From positions 186,001 through 250,000 of the forward strand of contig NZ_FNHN01000009.1 of assembly GCF_900103525.1 (NCBI RefSeq): DNA of 64,000 nt. Direction: 5' to 3'. Made by a program: the position numbers and the translations under genes. Source of the DNA: Bacillus sp. OK048. GTDB lineage: Bacteria > Bacillota > Bacilli > Bacillales > Cytobacillaceae. Positions within the stretch are counted from its first letter, which is position 1. Each line of letters opens with the position of its first letter. Positions 37,347 to 45,915 of the stretch are shown in pieces. Under the pieces are notes generated by a model. It was not told the origin of the DNA and ran no database searches. It worked only from the letters and a program-made list of their open reading frames with translations.

Positions 37347-38054
37347 ATGGATTTCGAATTTTGGACTGGAGCAAAAGACTTATCTATCTGGGGCTTTTTA
37401 ATACGCGCGCTCATAGTCTATCTTTATAGTTTTATCGTCATCAAAGTGCTTGGTCAACGCTCGATTGGAACGATTAATCCCTTGGATTTTTTATTCGGGA
37501 TTATCATCGGAGATGTCATTGGGAATCCCTTATCTTCGGGGGAAGAGCCTTTAGCGGGCCCACTTGCCGCGGCTACTTGTATAGCTGTATTACATTTAGG
37601 ATTATCTTATATTGCCCTAAAAACTCCATATTTTCGGCGTATTATAGAGGATGAACCGCTCATTCTCGTTAAAAATGGACGAATATTGAAAGAACAATTA
37701 AGAAAAACAAAATTAACGGTTGAATCTTTACTAATGGATTTAAGGTTAAGAGGTACATCAGATTTAAATCAAATTGATTATGCTGTTTTGGAATCAAACG
37801 GACAAATAAGTGTTATTAGAAAAAGTAACGATGATCCGATAACGCCTAAGGACTTAAATTTACCTCCACTACCTCCAAAAGGCTATCCCAAAGTCCTAAT
37901 TTTGGATGGGAGAGTGGTGCAAAAAAATTTAGAAAAGGTAGGAACGATGAGCTGGTTGAAGGAGAAAACAGCCGAAATGGGCTTTAATAATACGGATGAA
38001 ATCTTTTTACTAACTATAGATGAAGGCGGGCAATTTTATTATAGTAAAATGTAA
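37347..38054 (+). CDS. DUF421 (YetF-like) membrane protein
   Basis: 235-residue protein with three N-terminal membrane segments (about 15-35, 45-65, 72-92) followed by two cytosolic DUF421 alpha/beta subdomains (about 95-235) containing ILVKNGRILKEQLRKTKLTVESLL and a YAVLESNGQISVI strand pair. This is the YetF/YdfR/YrbG family. Family members are found in spore inner membranes and in the mobile spoVA2 operon as YetF and 2Duf. GAGG lies 11 nt from the ATG, a long spacing. Flanked on both sides by DUF1657 genes. Confidence 0.9.
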   Translation: MDFEFWTGAKDLSIWGFLIRALIVYLYSFIVIKVLGQRSIGTINPLDFLFGIIIGDVIGNPLSSGEEPLAGPLAAATCIAVLHLGLSYIALKTPYFRRIIEDEPLILVKNGRILKEQLRKTKLTVESLLMDLRLRGTSDLNQIDYAVLESNGQISVIRKSNDDPITPKDLNLPPLPPKGYPKVLILDGRVVQKNLEKVGTMSWLKEKTAEMGFNNTDEIFLLTIDEGGQFYYSKM

Positions 38055-38140
38055 GTTTTCTTTAACCCCAATCTCGTGCAAATTCGATGGAATTATCTCT
38101 CTGTCGGAGTACGTTAAATGATGGAAAGGGGTGAGTTTGG

Positions 38141-38347
38141 ATGACTGTGCAAACACAAATGCAAAAAGCGATTGCTTCGGCTCAAAGTGTTGAGGCTAGC
38201 TTAATGCAATTTTCTATCGAAACGCAAAACCAACAAACAAAACAGATGTTTCAACAATTAGCTCAGCAACAGAAAAATATTATTACCCTGCTTGAAGGAC
38301 GCTACCACCAAATTTTACAAGAAGAGCCACAATTTAATCAACGGTAA
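38141..38347 (+). CDS. DUF1657 protein, copy 2
   Basis: 68-residue paralogue of the 36970 gene, about four fifths identical by eye (TVQTQMQKAIASAQSVEASL, QQKNIITLLEGRYHQ, EEPQFNQ). GGAAAGGGGTG precedes the ATG, again like copy 1. Gene, ribosome site and downstream hairpin appear to have been duplicated as one block around the DUF421 gene. Confidence 0.9.
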   Translation: MTVQTQMQKAIASAQSVEASLMQFSIETQNQQTKQMFQQLAQQQKNIITLLEGRYHQILQEEPQFNQR

Positions 38348-38372
38348 TAATCATCGTAGAGGATATACCTTT

Positions 38373-38399
38373 AACCCAAGATAAGCTCAATCTTGGGTT
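38373..38399 (+). terminator. Hairpin terminator after DUF1657 copy 2
   Basis: AACCCAAGA pairs with TCTTGGGTT, followed by TTTCCC. Near-copy of the hairpin at 37192-37236. Confidence 0.7.
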
Positions 38400-38433
38400 T
38401 TCCCAAGTTCTGTGACAAGTTAGTAAAGGGCGA

Positions 38434-38568
38434 TTACTTTGTTCTCCAGCCTTCTTTATCGCTGTTTCGATATGAATGAGGAAGTTTACCTGAACGAATC
38501 CATCGTTTAATTGTCTCTTCGTGTTTTCCCACAAGTTTTGCTACTTCTTTTACTGTGTATTCTTTCAC
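38434..38568 (-). CDS. Small HTH (excisionase/MerR-like) DNA-binding protein
   Basis: 44-residue protein opening VKEYTVKEVAKLVGKHEETI and continuing KRWIRSGKLPHSYRN, the pattern of an HTH_17/excisionase-type winged helix: strand, helix-turn-helix with the KRWIRSGKLP wing. GTG start with AGGT 8 nt upstream, a weak site. Such proteins act as recombination directionality factors or small regulators; no integrase lies in the window. It may be a shortened remnant, as family members are commonly 60-70 residues. It is convergent with the DUF1657 gene. Confidence 0.65.
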   Translation of the reverse strand: MKEYTVKEVAKLVGKHEETIKRWIRSGKLPHSYRNSDKEGWRTK

Positions 38569-38630
38569 TGATTTACCTAAATAAACCACTAAATTAATAG
38601 TGATGTACCTTTAAAAATATAATGTGCAAC

Positions 38631-38685
38631 ATTAAAGACAGGTTATTGATTTTAAGAACTTAATGTTCCATCACTTGTCTTTAAT
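38631..38685. promoter_or_regulatory. Inverted repeat upstream of the AraC regulator gene
   Basis: ATTAAAGACA (38631-38640) is exactly inverted as TGTCTTTAAT (38676-38685), 35 bp apart, with a smaller GAAC/GTTC repeat between. It may be a paired operator or stem-loop in front of the AraC gene, whose likely -10 is TATACT near 38713. Confidence 0.5.
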
Positions 38686-38749
38686 ATTACAAAGTAGCTG
38701 TTTTTTGTTTTATACTAAAATGGTTTAAAGAATCTAAAGGATGATGCAA

Positions 38750-39949
38750 GTGGATGAACTGCTAAGTAAATGCTGGCTTATTAAGAACGCTTTTCATATC
38801 GATGTACAAGTTTTCGATGAGCACCTGCATACGATTTACCACCTTTCTAATGATAGTGAACCGCTTATTTTGGTGGAAGCTCGAAAAGCAATGTATTCAG
38901 ACCTTCAAAAAGCATTAGAAAAGGCAAATAAACATAGTTTTTGTTTGCATACAGACAGTTTCCAACTATCTTTTATGGCAGTGGCTATGCACCATAATAA
39001 TAGATATCATGGAATGGTTTTGGTTGGACCTTTCTTGAATGAGCGGGTCACAGACCATTTTATTTGGAAGGTTTTGAAAGACAATCGTTTAGAAAATAAT
39101 TGGTTTAACCCGTTGGAGAAGTTTTTTAAATCATTAACTTATTTAGGGCAGTCATATTTAGCAATCAGTGATTTGTTAGTGAATATAGTTGTTAACCCGC
39201 GTGTTGACTCCCAACTGATTAGTCTAAATAATAGCAATAAACCATTCGAACCCGTTGTTCAGCCGCAGGATTATACACAGAGTGGTTTGGATGTAAAACT
39301 TAGGTACGATGCAGAAAAGAGGTTTTTATATTTTATCGAAACAGGGGATAAAGAAAATGCCATGAAAGCATTCCTCGAATTTGCGGGTGATTTTTCCTAT
39401 CGAGTTCCAGGTAATCCTTTGCGTGCCAAAAAAAACCTTTCCTTTTCAAGTAACACGATGTCTAGGCAGGCGGCTGCTAGGGGTGGGGTTGAACCTCAAT
39501 ATTTACATGCGATTTCGGAAAAATTTGCTCTTGAAATTGAGGCGGCAGTGGCAATGTCTGAATTAGATAAGTTGGAATTCATTATGATCGAAGAATATTG
39601 TGAAGCGGTTCAAAATTTCACTGTAAAAGGGCACAGCCCGGTTGTGAGGAAAGCGTTAATGCATATAAACCTCTATTTTAAGGAATCCATCACAGTGCAA
39701 TCAATAGCAGAAGAAATTGGTTTTAATCGTAATTACCTTGCGAAAAAGTTTAAAGAAGAAATGAAAATAGGTTTGACTGATTATATTCATAAAAAGAGGA
39801 TCGATGAAGCCATTTTTCTTCTTGAGCAAGGGCAGTTATCGATTACTGATATTGGAATACAAGTCGGTTTTAGCAGCTATAATTATTTTTGTAAAGTATT
39901 TAAGGATGTAAAAGGAAGAACAGCTAGTGAATATAAAAGCAACAAATAA
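38750..39949 (+). CDS. AraC family transcriptional regulator
   Basis: 399-residue regulator. The N-terminal 130 residues look like a PAS/GAF-like sensor (FHIDVQVFDEHLHTIYHLS, MVLVGPFLNERV); a helical middle follows, and the C-terminal 100 residues hold two AraC helix-turn-helix motifs (SITVQSIAEEIGFNRNYLAKKF and LSITDIGIQVGFSSYNYFCKVF). The build recalls sugar- and surface-linked AraC regulators of Firmicutes. GTG 38750 lies 9 nt after AAAGG; ATG 38741 abuts that site. The GH3 glycosidase gene 190 bp downstream is its likely target. Confidence 0.85.
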   Translation: MDELLSKCWLIKNAFHIDVQVFDEHLHTIYHLSNDSEPLILVEARKAMYSDLQKALEKANKHSFCLHTDSFQLSFMAVAMHHNNRYHGMVLVGPFLNERVTDHFIWKVLKDNRLENNWFNPLEKFFKSLTYLGQSYLAISDLLVNIVVNPRVDSQLISLNNSNKPFEPVVQPQDYTQSGLDVKLRYDAEKRFLYFIETGDKENAMKAFLEFAGDFSYRVPGNPLRAKKNLSFSSNTMSRQAAARGGVEPQYLHAISEKFALEIEAAVAMSELDKLEFIMIEEYCEAVQNFTVKGHSPVVRKALMHINLYFKESITVQSIAEEIGFNRNYLAKKFKEEMKIGLTDYIHKKRIDEAIFLLEQGQLSITDIGIQVGFSSYNYFCKVFKDVKGRTASEYKSNK

Positions 39950-40140
39950 TCAAAAAGGGGCACATGAATGTTTCATGGCCTCTTTTTTTGCTGTAAAAAA
40001 ATATTTAAGGGTAGGACTTATTTTTATATAAAAGTTAGCATTTTTTGGTGTGAAAGCGGATTCGAATTGGTACGATGAATCTATATTAACTACCCGGGAC
40101 ATCCTAAAAGGTGGACCGAATAAGTTTAGGAGGCATTAAA

Positions 40141-42258
40141 TTGGAACGTAAACAGCCGAATTTAGAAGTTAGAGTCAAGAATATTATTGAAGTTGATGGA
40201 TTGAAATTTAAAGATTTAAATAATAGCGGAAAACTAGAACCTTACAAGGATTGGCGTTTAAGTCCGGAAGAACGCGCAGAAAACCTCGTTTCTTTAATGA
40301 ACCTTGATGAAAAAGTCGGCATGATGCTCATCAATACGCGTAAAATGGGTCTTTCTCAAGAAGATAAGAGTAAGACAAGTCATGATGGTGTGCTTGATGA
40401 AGCCATTGTTGAAAAAGGCGAAAGCATTTTTGCAACTTCAAAGGTCTATGGAACGACCCATACAATTGAAAATAGGCATTTGCGTCACTTCATTCATAGA
40501 GACAATTTTAGTCCAGCCGAAATGGCAGAGTGGATTAATACCATGAATGAATTATGTGAAGGAACCCGCCTTGGTATTCCTTGTTTAATCGCATCCAATT
40601 CACGAAATGAAAATGGTGAATCCATTTTCGGTATGAACGATGCAGTTGGGATTTTTTCTACATGGCCAGGTACTTTAGGGCTTGCTGCTGCAGCAAAAGG
40701 CGATATCAAAAATGGCGGCGATGCCTCATTGATTAGTCAATTTGCTAAAATTGCACGTGATGAATGGGATGCTGTTGGAATCAGAAAAGGCTATATGTAT
40801 ATGGCGGATACGGCAACAGATCCTAGATGGCAGCGGACATATGGTACGTTTGGTGAAGATCCTGAATTTATTTCTGATGCGATTGGCCGCATTATTGACG
40901 AATTCCAAGGAAAAGAACTTGGAAAGCATAGCATTGCGATGACAACCAAGCATTTTCCTGGCGGCGGTGCAAGGGAAAATGGATTCGACCCTCACTATGC
41001 AGAAGGAAAATGGAATCTATATCCAACTCCAGGTAGCTTAGAAGATTATCACTTACCACCATTTAGAGCAGCAGTCGAACATGGCACTTCTTCGATCATG
41101 CCATATTACTCAATTCCTCGTATCAATAAGAGTGCGGTGCAAGAATTCGAGGGTGAGGATATTCCATTTGAAGAAGTTGGATTTACGTTTAATCATTATT
41201 TCTTACAACATATCCTTAGAGACAAACTAGGATTCAAAGGCTATGTAAATAGTGATAGTGGAATTGTGAATAATATGGCCTGGGGCCAAGAAACGAAAAC
41301 CGAGGCTGAGCGTTTTGCAAAAGCGATCAATGCTGGTACAGACCTTGTTGCCGATACAAATGATATTGAAAATCTTAAAAAAGCAATCGAAAGTGGCTGG
41401 ATTAGTGAAAAGCGTATTAATGAAGCCAATGTACGCTTATTAGAAGAAATGTTTACGTTAGGACTATTCGATGATCGTACGTATGTTTCTCCTGAACAAG
41501 CTGCAGAAGTGGTTAATACTCCAGCTAACTGGGAAGCTGCTTATGAAGCTCATAAAAAATCTGTAACAGTTCTTAAAAATCAAAATCAAACATTACCTTT
41601 AACAGCTGAAAAGCTTAATGGTAAGAAAGTTTATGTTGAAACTTTCCATAAGGATCAAAAAGTAGCAGATACTTACACAGAACAAGCAAGGAAAGATTGG
41701 AAAGAACTTGGAACCATTACATTGACTGAAAATCATGAAGAAGCAGATGTTGCGATTTTGATTTTACAGCCAAAATCCGGCAACTATTTCCATGCGACAC
41801 CAGGACTATTAGAACTTGAATTGGTCGAGAATAAAACAATAAAAGCTTTAGATGGTTCTGAGTATCAAGATACGACGTTAAGTGGTATGGATCATCTAAA
41901 GGAAGTGTGTGACAACATCCATAAACGTGATGGAAAAGTCATTATCAGCGTGAATATCACATTGCCGTGGATTCTTGAAAATGTGGAGCCTTTAGCTGAT
42001 GCATTGATTGCTGGATACGATACCTTCTTTAAGCCGCAATTTGAGGTCATCACAGGCAAATTCCAACCAGTTGGAGTTTTACCGCTGACATTGCCAGCAA
42101 GTGAAGCAGTCATTGCGGTTGATGAAAATGGGGACTGTTTCTCACGAAATGATGTTCCAGGCTATGACAAAGACAAGTATATGCCTGAAGGAACTTCCTA
42201 TGCTTATAAGGATAGCGATGGTAATGTCTATAAACTTGGTCATGGATTAACATATTAA
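40141..42258 (+). CDS. Glycoside hydrolase family 3 protein (beta-glucosidase-like)
   Basis: 705-residue cytosolic GH3 enzyme, no signal peptide. The TIM-barrel domain spans about 35-420, with KHFPGGGA (substrate-binding Lys-His near 268) and the nucleophile Asp372 in GYVNSDSGIV; the (alpha/beta)6 domain follows from about 470 (KKSVTVLKNQNQTLPL). It ends near residue 700 with YKLGHGLTY and lacks the fibronectin-like third domain. Specificity among beta-glucosides, xylosides or others is not decided. TTG 40141 follows TAGGAGG by 7 nt; the frame extends 10 codons upstream without a ribosome site. A weak cre-like TGAAAGCGGATTCG lies at 40051-40064. Terminated at 42268-42313. Confidence 0.88.
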   Translation: MERKQPNLEVRVKNIIEVDGLKFKDLNNSGKLEPYKDWRLSPEERAENLVSLMNLDEKVGMMLINTRKMGLSQEDKSKTSHDGVLDEAIVEKGESIFATSKVYGTTHTIENRHLRHFIHRDNFSPAEMAEWINTMNELCEGTRLGIPCLIASNSRNENGESIFGMNDAVGIFSTWPGTLGLAAAAKGDIKNGGDASLISQFAKIARDEWDAVGIRKGYMYMADTATDPRWQRTYGTFGEDPEFISDAIGRIIDEFQGKELGKHSIAMTTKHFPGGGARENGFDPHYAEGKWNLYPTPGSLEDYHLPPFRAAVEHGTSSIMPYYSIPRINKSAVQEFEGEDIPFEEVGFTFNHYFLQHILRDKLGFKGYVNSDSGIVNNMAWGQETKTEAERFAKAINAGTDLVADTNDIENLKKAIESGWISEKRINEANVRLLEEMFTLGLFDDRTYVSPEQAAEVVNTPANWEAAYEAHKKSVTVLKNQNQTLPLTAEKLNGKKVYVETFHKDQKVADTYTEQARKDWKELGTITLTENHEEADVAILILQPKSGNYFHATPGLLELELVENKTIKALDGSEYQDTTLSGMDHLKEVCDNIHKRDGKVIISVNITLPWILENVEPLADALIAGYDTFFKPQFEVITGKFQPVGVLPLTLPASEAVIAVDENGDCFSRNDVPGYDKDKYMPEGTSYAYKDSDGNVYKLGHGLTY

Positions 42259-42267
42259 TATAACAGG

Positions 42268-42313
42268 AAAAAGCGTTAAACCTTGGTTGGTAAGGGTTTA
42301 GCGCTTTTTTTTT
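42268..42313 (+). terminator. Terminator of the GH3 gene
   Basis: AAAAGCGTTAAACC pairs with GGGTTTAGCGCTTTT, followed by a long T run. Confidence 0.93.
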
Positions 42314-42434
42314 AAGAGGAGGAACTTTGCGAATGGTTTGACCTGTCATAGATCGGGAATCATCTGATGTAAGGTAAACATAGGCAAGGGTATTTAGTGC
42401 ATGAAAAATAAATGACTAGGGGCAGCCTAGTCTA

Positions 42435-42743
42435 TTACTTCCTAATTAATGCAACTCGGTATGGAAACAGCGCCGCCTCCATGATTCCTTCTTTTACAGC
42501 TGGATCATTTTCCATTAGTTCTCTTGCCTTTTCCTCAGAGTCTACTTCCAGGATAACAATTCCCATTCCAGTTGGATCCATATTTAAGGTTCTGCCAGCT
42601 AAAATTAGTTTTCCATCATGCAGCAAGCCTTGTAAAACTTCAAAATGGTGCTGGACAATCGCTTCTTCTCTTTCTGTCCAATTGGCTTCATCTAATAATT
42701 CAGGAATCAGGTTAAGTTTGTATAAAAATTGTAATTTATCCAT
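42435..42743 (-). CDS. YciI family protein
   Basis: 102-residue ferredoxin-like-fold protein of the YciI/YCII family. A conserved His in EAIVQHHFEVLQGLLHDG (about 29-46) and the AGRTLNMDPTGMGIVILEVDS stretch (about 49-69), with DPAVKEGI near 80-87, are typical. The family has a His-Asp putative active site, but no reaction is known for most members. ATG with AGGAGG upstream (read on the minus strand). Monocistronic, next to a repeat-rich intergenic region. Confidence 0.88.
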   Translation of the reverse strand: MDKLQFLYKLNLIPELLDEANWTEREEAIVQHHFEVLQGLLHDGKLILAGRTLNMDPTGMGIVILEVDSEEKARELMENDPAVKEGIMEAALFPYRVALIRK

Positions 42744-42939
42744 GTGTAAAAACCTCCTATAGTAATTGTTTGTTGATAGGTTAAGGTAATTAATCTATGT
42801 ATGGGGATCTGTAAATTTGGTTAATTCTAGTTGCTTTAATATCTCTATTTTATTATTCGCATAAATATATTGGAAATCCTCCTTTGTGAAAAACTGGATG
42901 CAACAGTGGATGCAAAAGTGAAATTATATGCAGAATCCA

Positions 42940-43150
42940 ATATGAAGGACAAAGCTTAATAAAACTGAGGGGGAAATGTCCTTCATAACGCCGATGAAGG
43001 ACAAAGCATAATAAAACTGGTGAAGAAATGTCCTTCATAGGGTCGATGAAGGACAAAGCATAATAAAACTGGTGAAGAAATGTCCTTCACAACGCCGATG
43101 AAGGACAAAGCTTAATAAAACTAATGAGGATATGTCCTTCACTAAAAAGG
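42940..43150. repeat. 52-bp tandem repeat of hairpins, four units
   Basis: ATGAAGGACAAAGC starts at 42942, 42994, 43046 and 43098, exactly 52 bp apart. Each junction has TGTCCTTCAT-N7-ATGAAGGACA, so every unit can form a 10-bp stem-loop. AATAAAACT follows in all units. It lies upstream of both the YciI gene (minus strand) and the plus-strand gene at 43278. The flanking 42744-42939 and 43151-43215 show nothing else I can support. Confidence 0.85.
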
Positions 43151-43215
43151 AACCCCCCTACAAAATCCCTCTCTCATTCTTGTAAGTCCATTATCCAAAC
43201 CTGTAAATGAACATA

Positions 43216-43250
43216 TTGTAAAAAAATAGAATAAAGTGTAAAATTACACT
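43216..43250 (+). promoter_or_regulatory. Promoter with palindromic operator for the PBP-fusion gene
   Basis: TTGTAA (43216-43221), 17 bp, TAAAAT (43239-43244). The -10 lies inside AGTGTAAAATTACACT (43235-43250), a perfect 7-bp inverted repeat with a 2-bp centre, placed to block the polymerase when bound. Confidence 0.6.
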
Positions 43251-43277
43251 AAAGTGCTATTTTTAGGGGGGATTTCA

Positions 43278-44720
43278 ATGGGGTATAAAATGCTTTACGT
43301 GTTTTTGTATTTTGGTGTAGTTCCACTTGTTATTTCATTCATCACAATAGCTATTCCAGCAAGTAATTTTTTGATTACTACTATTCTGCCGCTTTTCATT
43401 GGCGGCTGTATTGCTGGTGGGATTGCTAGTAGAACCCTGCTCAAATCTGATGATAAAAGGGGGCTTAGTCTACTATTCTTACTTCCGCTCGCTTATACGG
43501 CGGTCACTTGGGCAATTTTTATGCTAATTAACGGGGGGTTTTACGGAGCGAATTCATGGTGGATTTATGGTGTTTTACATATAGCGATGGCACCGATCTT
43601 TTTTATTACGATGCTGATGGGCGAGGGAAGATTGTTCCTTTGGGCACCTTTAGCATATGAACTAGCGTTTGTGTTTAGTATCATCCTAGCAATCTTACTA
43701 AAAAGAGAATGGCTGACTTTTAATAAAAAGCAAGTGTTGACGGTGATGACCGTATTTGTCCTAGCAATGGGTACGGGTTACGCTGTTCAATGGCAACGGA
43801 GTAAGACGGTACTGCCATCCTATGGCTTTGAGTATGGAGGAGGCTACTCTTCAACAGATTTATCACCATATGAAGTTATGAATCCAGATAATAAACTACC
43901 AACGCTTGAAACGCCTTCTGTTTTTACCATTAAGGACCCTAATGAAATGCCTATCTTAGATGGTGCAGAAGCCGCTTTTCCGGTTTATTCCGCTTTTGCT
44001 TATGCTACCTACGAAAATATCAATAAAGTCCAGGAAACACAGGATATTATCAGCTTCACCAATACAATTTATTCCTATGAACGACTTCTATCTGGTGAAG
44101 TGGACATCTATTTCGGTGCAGAACCATCGAAGGAGCAGCAGGAAATGGCAACAAGTCAAGGGCAGGAATTGGTTATGACGCCAATTGGAAAGGAGGCATT
44201 TGTCTTTTTTGTTAACCCGGATAATAAAGTGGATAGTTTAGACGTCTCCGAAATCCAGAGCATTTATTCTGGAAAAATAAAAAACTGGTCGGAGCTTGGT
44301 GGGAAAAACGAAAGAATAATAGCCTTTCAACGCCCGAAAAATTCAGGCAGCCAAACGCTGCTAGAAAAGATCATGGGTGAAGCGCCAATCATGGAGCCTT
44401 TAAAGGAAGATGTTCCAGAAGGGATGGGCGGGATTATTGAACAAGTTGCGGACTACCGGAATTACGATAATTCAATCGGATTTTCCTTCCGTTTTTTTGC
44501 AACAGGAATGAGGAATAATCCGGATATTAAACTTCTTGCCATCGATGGAATCGAACCATCTCCAGAGAATATTGCCAGCAGAAAATATCCTTTCACCGCT
44601 AACCTTTATGCGATATCCTTAAAGAATAACACCAAGCCCTCGGTTGAACCCTTTTTGGAGTGGATGAAAGGGTCACAGGGGCAAGAGATTATTGAAAAAG
44701 TTGGATATATTAAAAATTAG
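43278..44720 (+). CDS. Membrane protein fused to a PstS-like substrate-binding domain
   Basis: 480-residue protein with two parts. Residues 1-175 hold about six membrane segments with no motif I recognise. Residues about 230-480 read as a type II periplasmic-binding domain of the PstS/phosphate-binding kind: ILDGAEAAFPVYSAFAYATY (the start of the PstS fold), EVDIYFGAEPSKEQ, VFFVNPDNKVDSLDVSEIQS, YSGKIKNWSELGG and RPKNSGSQTLLEKIMG are all typical. The binding domain would face outside. ATG 43278 has AGGGGGG 7 nt upstream; the frame opens earlier at 43254 across that site. No ABC permease or ATPase is attached, so it may be a sensor or scavenger rather than an importer part. It is followed by the oxidoreductase gene 18 bp on. 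Confidence 0.82.
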   Translation: MGYKMLYVFLYFGVVPLVISFITIAIPASNFLITTILPLFIGGCIAGGIASRTLLKSDDKRGLSLLFLLPLAYTAVTWAIFMLINGGFYGANSWWIYGVLHIAMAPIFFITMLMGEGRLFLWAPLAYELAFVFSIILAILLKREWLTFNKKQVLTVMTVFVLAMGTGYAVQWQRSKTVLPSYGFEYGGGYSSTDLSPYEVMNPDNKLPTLETPSVFTIKDPNEMPILDGAEAAFPVYSAFAYATYENINKVQETQDIISFTNTIYSYERLLSGEVDIYFGAEPSKEQQEMATSQGQELVMTPIGKEAFVFFVNPDNKVDSLDVSEIQSIYSGKIKNWSELGGKNERIIAFQRPKNSGSQTLLEKIMGEAPIMEPLKEDVPEGMGGIIEQVADYRNYDNSIGFSFRFFATGMRNNPDIKLLAIDGIEPSPENIASRKYPFTANLYAISLKNNTKPSVEPFLEWMKGSQGQEIIEKVGYIKN

Positions 44721-44738
44721 TCAGAGGAGGAAAATGAA

Positions 44739-45731
44739 TTGAAGAAGGTAAGATGGGGAATTTTAAGTACCGCAAAAATCGCTCAAAAAGCATTGATTCC
44801 TGCATTTGGTCGTGCCCAAAATGCAGTGGTTGCCGGAATTGCATCAAGCAGTGGAAAAGCTGAAGAGGTAGCAGCCCAATTCAATATTGCAAAATCTTAT
44901 ACTAGTTATGAAGAAATGCTCCAAGACCCAGAGATAGATGCCGTCTATATCCCGCTTCCAAACCATTTACATAAAAAGTGGACGATTGAGGCTGCAAACC
45001 ATGGAAAACATATTCTTTGTGAAAAACCAGCTTCCTTAAATGCAGAAGAAACCAAAGAGATGGTTGAATTTTGTAAAGAGAAAAATGTGAAATTTATGGA
45101 AGCGTTCATGTATCAATTTCATCCCCAGCATCAAAGAGTGAGAGAAATCATCAAAAGTGGCGAAATTGGTGAGGTTAAATTTATGCGGGCTAGCTTTTCA
45201 TTCTTACTTGCCCAACGTGAAGGCAATATAAAAATGGACGCGAATAAGGGTGGAGGAAGCCTTTATGATGTTGGCTGTTATGCCATTCATGCTATTCGGA
45301 ATATAGTAGGTGCTGAGCCAGTAGAAGTTCAAGTACAAGCCAACATGGATTCGGATTATCAAGTGGATACATCCGCTTTTGGTTATATGCAAATGGATAA
45401 TGGAGTTCGTGCTCATTTTGATTGCAGCTTTGATATGGGTTTTAGAGCCGAATATGAAGTGATTGGAACAGAGGGTCAAATAAAGGTTCCAAGAGCATTC
45501 CGTCCAGATAATCATGGGGGAGAAGGGCTTATCATTGTTCAAAAAGAAGGAGTAACGAGAGAAGAAAGAATAACAGCTGATATCTATAGGTCTGAGGTTG
45601 AGCATATTTCGAAAGTCATTTTGGAAGACGGAGAACCGTCTTATACGGGTGAAAATGCGATTCAAAATATGCGTGTGATCGAAGCATGTTACCAATCCGT
45701 TAAAACAGGAACAATCATTCAACTAGGTTAG
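44739..45731 (+). CDS. Gfo/Idh/MocA family oxidoreductase
   Basis: 330-residue NAD(P)-dependent oxidoreductase. The Rossmann domain opens VRWGILSTAKIAQKALIPAF and includes the conserved EKP of HILCEKPASLNAEET (about 91-105); the C-terminal alpha/beta domain shows GGGSLYDVGCYAIHAIR (about 170-186), where the catalytic His is expected. Members oxidise sugars, inositols or related alcohols, often in trehalose or xylose paths; substrate unknown. TTG start, GAGGAGG 8 nt upstream. Probably cotranscribed with the membrane/binding-domain gene, an unusual partner. Confidence 0.88.
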   Translation: MKKVRWGILSTAKIAQKALIPAFGRAQNAVVAGIASSSGKAEEVAAQFNIAKSYTSYEEMLQDPEIDAVYIPLPNHLHKKWTIEAANHGKHILCEKPASLNAEETKEMVEFCKEKNVKFMEAFMYQFHPQHQRVREIIKSGEIGEVKFMRASFSFLLAQREGNIKMDANKGGGSLYDVGCYAIHAIRNIVGAEPVEVQVQANMDSDYQVDTSAFGYMQMDNGVRAHFDCSFDMGFRAEYEVIGTEGQIKVPRAFRPDNHGGEGLIIVQKEGVTREERITADIYRSEVEHISKVILEDGEPSYTGENAIQNMRVIEACYQSVKTGTIIQLG

Positions 45732-45743
45732 AATCATTTATTT

Positions 45744-45854
45744 AAAACAGTTTTTGATATAACCGATCATTCATTAATTACAGGAATCACTACCGAAAAT
45801 GGGATTGCTTATGCCCCATATACAGAAAGTCTTCCAGAGATGTTTAAAAAATGA
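45744..45854 (+). pseudogene. 3' remnant of an unidentified gene
   Basis: An open stretch with codon use like a real gene reads KTVFDITDHSLITGITTENG and goes on to end ESLPEMFKK, then TGA. It has no start codon or ribosome site, so it looks like the tail of a gene whose front was lost by deletion. The family is not recognised. Confidence 0.45.
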
Positions 45855-45878
45855 AATCTTAAAAGCTGTGACATATAG

Positions 45879-45915
45879 AAAAAGAGGCATATGATTAAAC
45901 TCATAGCCTCTTTTT
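45879..45915. terminator. Bidirectional hairpin terminator
   Basis: AAAAAGAGGC-ATATGA pairs with TCATA-GCCTCTTTTT around a 6-nt loop; T runs lie on both strands. It may end the oxidoreductase transcript. Confidence 0.8.

Noticed and set aside
45204-45722. 172-residue minus-strand open frame
   Set aside because: It lies fully within the Gfo/Idh/MocA gene, whose family motifs are clear on the plus strand.
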